From the NCBI GenBank assembly GCA_001313365.1, contig BBFS01000147.1, forward strand, positions 1 through 7,327: DNA of 7,327 nucleotides, in the 5' to 3' direction. The DNA is from Paenarthrobacter nitroguajacolicus JCM 14115. GTDB lineage: Bacteria > Actinomycetota > Actinomycetes > Actinomycetales > Micrococcaceae. The translations under genes were made by a program, and so were the position numbers. Shown piece by piece: positions 1 to 7,327 of the stretch. How positions within the stretch are numbered: the stretch's first letter is position 1; the number at the start of each line of letters is the position of its first letter. The notes under the pieces are model-generated. The model made no database searches. It saw nothing but the letters and a program-made list of their open reading frames with translations, and was not told where the DNA came from.

Positions 1-1564
1 CCGACGACCACCAAGACTGCGAGGAGCGCCTTGGCGCCGGTTTCAGCCCCGACGGTGCTGGCCGCCGTCGGACGCGTTCCGATCCGCGAACTGGTGACCG
101 TTTCCGAACGCTTCCCGCTGCAAGTGGAACGCGACCTCGCGGGCCGCGGTTCCTGGTACGAGTTCTTCCCCCGCTCAGAGGCGCCGTCCTGGACCACTCC
201 ACTGGCGTGTGGACCTCCGGCAACTTCCGCACGGCAGCCAACAGGCTCGACGCCGTCGCGGAGATGGGCTTCGACATCATCTACCTGCCGCCCATCCACC
301 CGATCGGTTACCAGCACCGAAAGGGGGGGCGCAACAACACGCTGACGCCGGGGGGGCCGCAGGATCCGGGTTCGCCGTGGGCCATCGGTTCCAAGGACGG
401 CGGACATGACGCCATCCATCCGGAACTGGGTACGTTTGAGGACTTTGATGCGTTCGTGGCGCGCGCCAACGAGCTGGGACTCGAAGTTGCCCTGGACCTG
501 GCGCTGCAGGCAGCTCCGGACCACCCCTGGGTGACGTCCAACCCTGAATGGTTCACCACGCGCGTTGACGGGTCCATCGCCTACGCAGAGAACCCGCCGA
601 AGAAGTACCAGGACATTTATCCCCCCCTGAACTTCGACAATGATCCGGCCGGCCTTTCCAAGGAAATCCTGCGGATTGTCCAACTGTGGATCAGCCACGG
701 CGTCAAGGTATTCCGCGTGGACAATCCCCACACCAAGCCTGTGTGGTTCTGGGAATGGCTGATCGGCAGGATCAACAAGAAGAACCCCGAGGTTGTCTTC
801 CTGGCGGAGGCCTTCACACGCCCGCCAATGATGCATGCTTTGGGCCGCGCAGGATTCCAGCAGTCCTATACCTACTTCACGTGGCGGAACACCAAGACCG
901 AGCTGGAGGAGTACTTCCACGAGGTCAGCCACGAAACAGCGGCGTTCTTCCGGCCGAACTTCTTCGTGAACACCCCCCCGGACATCCTCACCGAGTACCT
1001 GCAGTACGGTGGTCCGGCCGCGTTCCGCATCCGGGCCGTATTGGCTGCTACGGCAAGCCCGTTGTGGGGCGTCTACGCCGGTTATGAGTTGTACGAGCAC
1101 GTGGCCCGTCCGGGCGCCGAGGAGTACATCGACAACGAGAAGTACGAGTACAAGGCAAGGGACTGGGAGGGTGCGGCTGAGTCAGGGCGTACCTTGGCGC
1201 CGTACATCACCAGGCTTAACACCATTCGCAAGAACACCTGCCTTGGGCGATCTGCAGAACCTGACGCTGCACACCAGCACCGATGACGCCACGATTGTGT
1301 ACTCCAAGCACAAAACGCTCCCGGACGGCACCAAGGACACCTTGATCATTGTGGTCAACGTGGATCCTCACAGCACCCGTGAGAGCACAGTGTCCCTGAA
1401 CTTGGAAGCTGCACCTGGCCCCCTCGGACTTCAACGAGGACGGCCGGTTCCGGGTGGACGACTTGATCAGCGGCGAGAGCTGGGAATGGGGCGAGCACAA
1501 CTACGTCCGCCTGGATGCCCACGTTGAGCCGGCACACGTACTTAGCATCCGGAGGCAGCCTTAG
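1..1564 (+). CDS. glgE: GlgE, maltose-1-phosphate maltosyltransferase (5' partial, frameshifted as sequenced)
   Basis: GlgE transfers maltose from alpha-maltose 1-phosphate to the non-reducing end of an alpha-1,4-glucan, releasing phosphate (GH13_3, cytosolic). About 200 N-terminal residues lie outside the window. Frame 1 gives the linker ending in [11 protein letters not shown] (to about 180). Frame 3 gives the catalytic barrel with YLPPIHPIG (282-308), HRKGRNN, AIGS and [12 protein letters not shown] (about 588-629). The nucleophile is Asp 720-722 in [10 protein letters not shown], the acid/base is Glu 807-809 in FLAEAF, and the third Asp is 981-983 in VNTPDI. Three frame breaks occur: a G lost near 180, two bases lost at 1233-1239 (RKNHPALGD expected), and about two lost near 1410. 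The C-terminal beta domain then ends in SIRRQP with TAG at 1562-1564. C or G runs of seven at 323, 350, 621 and 973 each add one extra Gly or Pro. The family and its motifs are unmistakable; the breaks look like sequence errors. Confidence 0.95.
1551..1555 (+). promoter_or_regulatory. Shine-Dalgarno site of treS, inside glgE
   Basis: A perfect GGAGG lies 8 bases before the GTG at 1564, within the last codons of glgE. It supports GTG 1564 as the treS start. The stop and start share one base (TAGTG), which suggests translational coupling between glgE and treS. Confidence 0.75.
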
Positions 1565-3387
1565 TGAGTTTTTCTCCGCAGAACCCCCAGCCAGTACTTC
1601 ACTCCGAAGAACACCTTCGAGTTGAACGCCCCCAGGTCTCCAGCACGATCCGCACTGGTACCGCAAGGCAGTCTTCTATGAGGTACTGGTGCGGGCCTTT
1701 GCGGATGCCAACGGGGGGGATGGTTCCGGCGACTTCCACGGCCTGATCGAGAAACTGGATTACCTCCAGTGGCTGGGCGTTGACTGCCTGTGGTTGCCGC
1801 CGTTCTTCCATTCCCCCCCGTTGCGCGATGGCGGTTATGACATCGCCGACTATACGTCCGTGCTGGACGAGTTCGGCACCATCAGCGATTTCAAGCGCTT
1901 GGTTGCCGAGGCCCACGCCCGTGGCGTCAGGGTGATCATCGACCTGCCGTTGAACCACACCTCGGACCAGCACCCCCTGGTTTCAGGAGTCGCGCAAAGA
2001 TCCAACTGGTCCCTACGGTGATTTCTATGTGTGGAGCGATACGGACGAGAAGTACCAGGACGCACGCATCATCTTCGTTGACACCGAAGAGTCCAACTGG
2101 ACGTTCGATCCCATCCGCCGGCAGTTCTTCTGGCACCGCTTTTTCAGCCACCAGCCAGACTTGAATTTCGAGAACCCCCAAGGTGATTGAGGCCCTCTAT
2201 GACGTGGTCCGCTTCTGGCTGGACCAGGGCATCGATGCTTCCGCGCGGACGCCATTCCCTACCTGTTCGAAGAAGATGGCACCAACTGCGAGAACCTGCC
2301 TGCCACGCACACCTTCCTGCAGGACCTCCGCCGGATGGTGGACTCGAACTACCCCGGCAGGGTGATCATTGCTGAGGCAAACCAACCTCCGCATGAAGTG
2401 GTGGAGTACTTCGGCACCGAGGAAGCCCCCCCGGAATGCCATATGGCCTTCCATTTCCCCCCCATCATGCCGCGGCTGTACTACGCCCTGCGGGACCAGA
2501 AGGCAGCTCCCATTATTGAGACCCTGCGGAACACCCCGGAGATTCCGAAGGGTGCGCAATGGGGGGGAACCTTCCTGAGGAACCATGACGAACTGACGTT
2601 GGAGATGGTGCCCGCTGAAGAGCGCGCCGCCATGCTCGGTTGGTACGCCCCCCCGGATCCCAGGATGCGGGCCAACATAGGCATCCGACGGCGTTTGGCG
2701 CCGCTGCTGGATAACTCCCGCTCCGAGATCGAGCTCATCAACGCGTTGCTGCTTTCCCTGCCGGGAAGCCCGTTCCTGTACTACGGGGGGGACGAGATCG
2801 GCATGGGCGACAATATCTGGCTCGATGACCGCGATGCCGTCCGCACCCCGATGCAGTGGAACCCCGACCGCAATGCCGGCTTCTCAGGGGCCGATCCGGG
2901 CAAGCTTTACCTGCCTGTCATACAGTCGCTGGTTTACAACTACAGCATGGCCAACGTCGAGGCCCAGGCCGCGCACTCCGGTTCGCTGCTGCGCTGGACC
3001 CGCCAGATCCTCAGTGTCCGGAAGAACCACCCTGTGTTTGGCTTGGGCGGCTTCCGGCATATTGAGGCAGACCATGAGGTGGTGTTGGCCTACGTCAGGG
3101 AATTGCCGGCCGGCAACCCTGAAGGAGAGGACGCGGAGACCATTCTGTGCGTTTTCAACCTCTCCCAGCACCCCGTCGCGGCAACCTTGGACGTGCCTGA
3201 GTTTGCAGGCCGCGGCCTGCGCGATATTTTCGGCGGCCAGCCTTTCCCGGCCGTCGGCGACAACGGTCACTTGACCGTGATGCTGGGGGGGAGCCACAGC
3301 TTCTATTGGCTGCGGGTCCGCTCGGCATTTTCGAATCCCTCGTCGCCTTTTACCCAGGCGATTCCCGTGGTGACCTCCAAAGGATGA
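1564..3387 (+). CDS. treS: TreS, trehalose synthase / maltose glucosylmutase (frameshifted as sequenced)
   Basis: TreS interconverts trehalose and maltose and here would supply maltose to the maltokinase (GH13_16, cytosolic). The start is GTG 1564 (VSFSPQNP), after GGAGG. Family motifs in order: [38 protein letters not shown] (1827-1841), [11 protein letters not shown] and YGDFYVWSD. The nucleophile is Asp 2248-2250 in FRADAIPY, the acid/base is Glu 2374-2376 in IIAEANQ, and the third Asp is 2587-2589 in [16 protein letters not shown] follows. There are four single-base gains in C runs (1584-1588, 1629-1633, 1973-1977, 2175-2179) and one G lost near 2237 (DGFRAD expected). Eight seven-base runs (1713, 1813, 2426, 2457, 2561, 2648, 2785, 3285) each duplicate a Gly or Pro codon. 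Reversing these gives 599 whole codons including the stop, 598 aa, close to the usual size of about 600. No catalytic residue is missing. Confidence 0.95.
3379..3384 (+). promoter_or_regulatory. Shine-Dalgarno site of pep2
   Basis: AAAGGA overlaps the last codons of treS and lies 4 bases before ATG 3389. It favours ATG 3389 over the overlapping ATG at 3384, which would lie inside the ribosome site itself. Only one base separates the treS stop (TGA 3385-3387) from this start. Confidence 0.6.
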
Positions 3388-3388
3388 G

Positions 3389-4856
3389 ATGAGCAAGGAA
3401 AACTTGAACCCCTCCATTGAAGGACTTCTCCGGAGCTGGCTGCCAGGCAAGCGCTGGTTCCCGGTCAAGAGCCCCCGACTTTGCGCTGGAGCAGGTGGGC
3501 GCTTTCAGGCTGCCGGCTACCGGCGGAGATACCGGGCTGGAAGTTGTGCTGCTGGCGGTGACCCACAGGACAGCCGACGGCGGTTCCCGGACCGACGTCG
3601 TCCAGGTTCCGTTGAGTTACCGAAGCAAGCCCCCCCTGGCGGATGCCCCCCCGCCGCTTTGTTGGGCGAATTTTCGGATCCCGACCTAGGGCTACAGCTC
3701 GTGTACGACGCCGTCTACGATGCGGAGTTTGTTACTGCCTGGCTGGAACTCATGCGAACTGAAGGGAAGGTGGGCGGTGCCCAGGGGCACCTCTCGCGTA
3801 GCCGGGTGGCCCTTCCGAAGACACCCCCCCTCTCCGTCAAGGTCCTGTCCGGCGAGCAGTCCAACACATCCGTCATTATTGACGACGGCGACTCCGCGGC
3901 GATCGTCAAAATCTTCCGGGTGCTCGCCGCCGGCAAGAATCCCGAGGTGGAACTTGGCGCCGCCCTGACAGCAGCGGGAACCAGTGAGGTTCCCGCGACG
4001 CTGGGCTGGGTTACCGGCTCGTGGCACGAGCCGGCGTCGAGCGGTTCCATAGCGGCCACGGGCGAGCTGACTGTCGCCCACGAATTCCTTGCCGGCGGGA
4101 TGGATGCCTGGCGCCTGGCCGTAGAGGCAGCCGCAGCCGGCAAGGATTTCACGGCAGAAGCCCGCGGTCTCGGCGCTGCTACTGCCACGGTTCACGCCAG
4201 GCTCGCAGAAACCTTCGGCACCCAGGACGGACAGGAACAGGGGGGGCCGGACATCATCGCGACTGTAGCGAGGCGTGTCCGCGGCTCCTGGGCGGAAGCC
4301 TCGTCCGCCGTCGGGCCTTATGACGAGAACCTCGATGAACTGCTGGCGGCCCTGGATCCACGGGACGTCGGCCAGTTGCAACGCGTCCACGGCGACCTCC
4401 ATCTGGGACAGATCCTCTTGGTTCCCGGCGCTGAGGGGCAGCCGGACGATGGGCCATCCTCGACTTCGAAGGCGAGCCGCTCCGGACCATCGATGAACGC
4501 AATACTCCCGATTTGCCGCTGCGGGACGTCACGGGCATGCTGCGTTCATTCGATTACGCAGCCGGTGCCGCCACGCGCGAAAACGAAAAAGCGGCCGTCA
4601 AAGTGCCTGAAACCTGGGTGGATGACTGCGCTGCCGCGTTCCTTGAGGGTTACAGCGAAGTCACCCCCCGGAACCATAGACCGCCGCTCGCCGCTCTTTG
4701 TGGCATTGTGGCTGGACAAGGCCTTATACGAGGTTGTTTACGAGTTGCGGAACCGGCCCGACTGGCTGTCGATCCCGGTGAACGCATCGCGACGAATCCT
4801 CGACAACACAAGCCGCGGCAAGCATGCGGCAGCTACAGCGGAAGGTAATGACATGA
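3389..4856 (+). CDS. pep2: Pep2/Mak, maltokinase (frameshifted; stop uncertain)
   Basis: Maltokinase phosphorylates maltose with ATP to maltose 1-phosphate, the GlgE donor. It has an aminoglycoside-phosphotransferase-like fold and acts next to TreS. The start is MSKENLNPSIEGLLRSWLPG. The N-terminal cap has KRWFPVKSPDF and LLGEFSDPDLG. The kinase part has GEQSNTSVI, a probable ATP-binding Lys at 3908-3910 (IVKIFR) and NPEVELG. The catalytic HGDLHLGQIL has Asp 4394-4396, and the metal-binding DFEGEP has Asp 4462-4464. The C-terminal helices include LDKALYEVVYELRNRPDWL. Frame breaks: one C gained at 3472-3476, G lost near 3657, C lost near 4447, one C gained at 4664-4669. Seven-base runs at 3630, 3646, 3824 and 4240 add a residue each. 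The frame then runs into glgB with no stop, so one more indel probably lies in about 4780-4846. Candidate stops are TGA 4854-4856 (ATGA overlap with glgB, used here, about 484 aa) or TAA 4846-4848. Confidence 0.93.
4840..4845 (+). promoter_or_regulatory. Shine-Dalgarno site of glgB
   Basis: GGAAGG lies 7 bases before ATG 4853. It decides the glgB start and argues that pep2 and glgB are separate proteins even though the sequence as given has no stop between them. Confidence 0.7.
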
Positions 4857-7014
4857 CTGGCTCTGCACGCACCGAACGGCCCCGAGTTCCCCTGCACGTG
4901 GACTCCGAGACCTTGGAACGCGTGGCCGCCGGCGCTTACCACGCGCCGCATTCAATACTTGGCGCGCACTTGGACGATCATGGCCACGTCACTATCCGTA
5001 CGGTGAAACACCTGGCAAAGTCCGTGGTTGCAGTGACTGAAGCGGCCGCACGGAAATGACCCATGAGGCCCACGGCGTCTGGACTGCAGTCCTGGAACCG
5101 CTGCAGGCCGGCCACGTGCCGGACTACCGTTTGGAAGTGGTGTACGACGTCGAACCCGTCACCATCGATGACCCGTACCACTACTTGCCTACCGTAGGTG
5201 AGGTGGACCTGCACCTGATCGGCGAAGGTCGCCACGAGCGCCTATGGGATGTCCTTGGCGCGCACGTCCAGCACTACCGCTCTGCGTTGAGCGAGGTGGA
5301 CGGAGTCTCGTTCGCTGTCTGGGCTCCGAACGCCCAAGCCGTCCGGGTGAAGGGCGACTTCAACGGGTGGGATGGCCGCTCCCACGGGATGCGCTCCCTG
5401 GGTTCCTCCGGTGTGTGGGAACTCTTCATCCCGGGCGTGTAGCAGGGGGCGTGCTACAAATACGAGATCCTCACCAAGGCCGGTCACTGGGTGGAGAAAG
5501 CAGACCCGTTGGCTTTCGGCACCGAGGTCCCGCCGCTGACTGCTTCGCGCGTGGTTGACGCCAGCTACCGGTTCAAGGATGCGGAATGGATGAGTGCCCG
5601 TGCCAGAAGGACCCGCACAACTCGCCCATGAGCGTTTACGAAGTTCACCTGGGCTCCTGGCGGCTTGGCCTTGGCTACAAGGAACTTGCCAAGGAACTCG
5701 TTGAATACGTGAAGTGGCTTGGGTTCTCCCACGTTGAGTTTATGCCCGTCGCGGAGCACCCCTTCGGCGGTTCGTGGGGGGGCTACCAGGTGACGTCCTA
5801 TTTCGCGCCGACCTCACGATTCGGACACCCGGACGAGTTCCGGTTCCTGGTGGATTCACTCCACCAAGCCGGCATCGGCGTCCTCCTCGACTGGGTGCCC
5901 GCACACTTCCCCCCCAAGGACTCCTGGGCGCTGGCCCAGTTCGACGGCCAGCCGCTGTACGAGCACTCAGACCCCCGCCCTGGGCGAACACCCCGACTGG
6001 GGAACCTTGATCTTCGACTTCGGACGCAGCGAGGTCCGCAACTTCCTGGTGGCCAACGCCCTGTATTGGCTGGAGGAATTCCACATCGACGGCCTGCGCG
6101 TGGATGCCGTTGCTCGATGATCTACCTGGACTACTCCCGTGAAGAAGGCAGTGGAGGCCCAACAAGTTCGGCGGCCGCGAGAACCTCGAAGCTATTTCCT
6201 TCATGCAGGAAGTCAACGCCACCGTCTACAAGTCCCACCCAGGCGCCATCATCATCGCCGAGGAATCCACGGCCTTCCCCGGTGTCACGGCGCCCACCAA
6301 CCACGGCGGGCTGGGCTTCGGCCTCAAATGGAACATGGCTGGATGCATGACTCGCTCAAGTACATCTCCGAAGACCCCATCAATCGCAAGTGGCACCACG
6401 GCACCATCACGTTCTCCATGGTCTACGCCTTCACCGAGAACTTCCTGCTGCCCATCAGCCACGACGAAGTAGTTCACGGTAAGGGCTCCATGCTTCGCAA
6501 GATGCCAGGTGACCGCTGGCAGCAGCTGGCAAACCTGCGTGCGTTTTTTGCCTACCAGTGGGCGCACCCGGCAAGCAACTGATCTTCATGGGTACGGAGT
6601 TCGGCCAGGAAGCCGAGTGGTCCGAACAATACGGACTGGATTGGTTCCTTGCCGATATCCCTGCGCACCGTGGACTGCAGCTTCTGGTCAAGGACCTCAA
6701 CGAGCTCTACACATCCACGCCGGCGCTTTATCAGCGGGACAACGAAGCCGGCGGGTTCCAGTGGATCAATGGCGCAGATGCCGATCACAACGTTCTGACT
6801 TTCATCCGCTGGGATCAGGATGGCAAGCCGCTGGTTTGCGCAGTGAACTTCTCGGGCGGTCCTCACAAGGACTACATCCTCGGAGTGCCGGCAGCAGGGG
6901 AGTGGACAGAAGTCCTGAATACGGATTCTGAAACGTACGGCGGCTCGGGAGTTGTCAACGCAGGAGCTTGAAGGCTTCAACCCCCCGGAACTGATGGCCA
7001 GCCCGCAGCTTTGA
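4853..7014 (+). CDS. glgB: GlgB, 1,4-alpha-glucan branching enzyme (frameshifted, one in-frame TAG)
   Basis: GlgB cuts an alpha-1,4 chain and rejoins it through an alpha-1,6 bond, branching the glucan that GlgE makes (GH13_9, cytosolic). From ATG 4853 ([10 protein letters not shown]) there is an N1 domain (to about 5270). A CBM48 domain follows ([21 protein letters not shown]), then the barrel with [19 protein letters not shown] and DWVPAHF. The nucleophile is Asp 6103-6105 (LRVDAV), the acid/base is Glu 6260-6262 (IAEEST), and the third Asp is 6463-6465 ([10 protein letters not shown]). The end is [11 protein letters not shown] with TGA 7012-7014. Eight frame breaks lie near 5044, 5603, 5972-5976, 6113, 6149, 6336, 6570 and 6963; all are net losses except the extra C at 5972. 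TAG 5440-5442 interrupts the CBM48 domain without changing frame. Seven-base runs at 5776 and 5909 add Gly and Pro. Reversing the indels gives 721 whole codons including the stop, 720 aa, normal for two-N-domain actinobacterial GlgB. Confidence 0.95.
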
Positions 7015-7081
7015 CTGTCACGCTTCCCCCTCTTGGGCTTCCTGGTTCACGCCGGCTGAGTAGTTCGTGAGGACAGGGGGG

Positions 7082-7125
7082 GAGGGCCCGAGGCTTTGGC
7101 TTCCGGGCCCTCTTTCCTGTGTTTT
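7082..7125 (+). terminator. Rho-independent terminator of the glgE-treS-pep2-glgB operon
   Basis: The arms GAGGGCCCG (7082-7090) and CGGGCCCTC (7104-7112) are exact reverse complements. AGGC (7091-7094) can extend the stem with GCTT (7099-7102) around a TTTG loop, leaving one bulged C. The stem is followed by TTTCC and then a TTTTT tract at 7121-7125. It starts 67 bases after the glgB stop and has a T-rich tail only on the plus strand, so it most likely ends this operon's transcript. The G run at 7076-7082 abuts the stem and may be too long as sequenced. Confidence 0.82.
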
Positions 7126-7192
7126 TGGGACGTTCCGCCCGTGTTTCCGGGGGGGATTTTGCTTGACGGAGGGAGCGTGTCGCTGCCGGGTT

Positions 7193-7221
7193 TTGCCATC
7201 TCGGGGAAGTAGGGGTATAGT
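7193..7221 (+). promoter_or_regulatory. Sigma70-type promoter for the gene downstream of glgB
   Basis: TTGCCA (7193-7198) and TATAGT (7216-7221) each match the consensus -35 and -10 hexamers at five of six positions, with the optimal 17-base spacer. It lies after the terminator and about 70 bases before a possible start codon at 7293, giving an untranslated leader of roughly 65 bases. The match is unusually good for high-GC DNA. The transcription start, about 7228, is inferred only. Confidence 0.6.
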
Positions 7222-7292
7222 TAGTACCCGCGCTGGTCCCCCCCGAGTGGAGATCGCCACGCAGACAAGATACCGCAAGGAAAAATCAAGTC

Positions 7293-7327
7293 ATGCTGGC
7301 CGATTTGACTCCGAGAGATCCAGCCGG
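7293..7327 (+). CDS. Possible start of an unidentified gene (3' cut by the window)
   Basis: ATG 7293 opens a frame, MLADLTPRDPA, that is still open at the window end after 11 full codons. AAGGA (7277-7281) lies 11 bases upstream, a longish but usable ribosome-site spacing, and a good promoter lies further upstream at 7193-7221. The fragment is too short to recognise, so no function is assigned. It could instead be part of a longer untranslated leader, with the real start beyond the window. Confidence 0.35.
   Translation, partial: MLADLTPRDPA

Larger units (their letters stand above)
7015..7292. other. Intergenic region after the glycogen operon
   Basis: No convincing gene lies here on either strand. 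The region holds the operon terminator (about 7082-7125) and a promoter for the next gene (7193-7221). Three seven-base G/C runs (7076-7082, 7149-7155, 7238-7244) match the abnormal runs found in the genes. Nothing recognisable lies in 7015-7075 or 7126-7192. Confidence 0.7.

Noticed and set aside
2884..3468. Minus-strand open frame (194 aa) across the treS-pep2 junction
   Set aside because: It is antisense to conserved TreS sequence and to the pep2 start; no ribosome site or family motif was seen.
3692..4402. Long minus-strand open frame (236 aa) opposite pep2
   Set aside because: It lies antisense to clear maltokinase coding sequence, has no recognisable family, and is the usual open antisense frame of high-GC codon use.
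180..6970. Programmed ribosomal frameshifting as the reason for the many frame changes
   Set aside because: There are about 20 sites in four housekeeping genes, with shifts in both directions, no shared slippery heptamer and no downstream structure seen. Programmed frameshifting does not look like this.
323..7244. G/C runs as phase-variation switches
   Set aside because: Phase-variable tracts switch a gene on and off by changing frame. These coding runs change length by exactly three, and there are many per gene in core metabolism.
7018..7278. Minus-strand open frame (86 aa) in the intergenic region
   Set aside because: It runs through the terminator hairpin and the promoter, includes three suspect seven-base runs, and reads as low-complexity basic sequence.
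7293..7327. Resemblance of the CTCCGAGAG stretch to a PyrR-binding leader
   Set aside because: It does not match the consensus in register and no attenuator stem is visible in the short remaining sequence.
1..7327. CRISPR arrays, insertion sequences, tRNA or rRNA genes
   Set aside because: No regularly spaced repeats, transposase motifs, terminal inverted repeats, tRNA folds or rRNA signatures were seen by eye.

Overview
The window is high-GC DNA carrying one plus-strand operon that encodes the whole GlgE glucan pathway. The order is glgE (5' end cut off by the window), treS, pep2/mak (maltokinase), then glgB. The high GC content, GTG/ATG starts with strong Shine-Dalgarno sites, and the protein character point to an actinobacterium, most likely Arthrobacter-like (Micrococcaceae). 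The genus is an impression from the protein sequences and was not searched.

Layout: 1-1564 is the GH13 catalytic part and C-terminal domain of GlgE. 1564-3387 is trehalose synthase, whose GTG start overlaps the glgE stop by one base. 3389 to about 4856 is maltokinase. 4853-7014 is the branching enzyme. 7015-7292 is intergenic, with a strong rho-independent terminator just after the operon and a good sigma70-type promoter (TTGCCA-N17-TATAGT). A possible new reading frame starts at 7293 and runs off the window.

How the genes work together: TreS interconverts trehalose and maltose, Pep2 phosphorylates maltose with ATP to maltose 1-phosphate, GlgE adds the maltosyl unit to a growing alpha-1,4-glucan, and GlgB adds alpha-1,6 branches. 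This is a known pathway; here all four steps sit in one closely spaced transcription unit.

The most unusual thing is the state of the sequence. None of the four genes is an intact reading frame as given. I reconstructed about 20 net frameshifts, all at G/C positions, plus one in-frame TAG. In addition there are 21 G or C runs of exactly seven. All 18 coding ones fit a four-base run grown to seven, which duplicates one Gly or Pro codon in frame, often inside an invariant motif. Undoing these changes gives whole-codon lengths for treS (598 aa) and glgB (720 aa), with all catalytic residues present. I read this as sequencing or assembly error in an ordinary operon, not gene decay or a new system.
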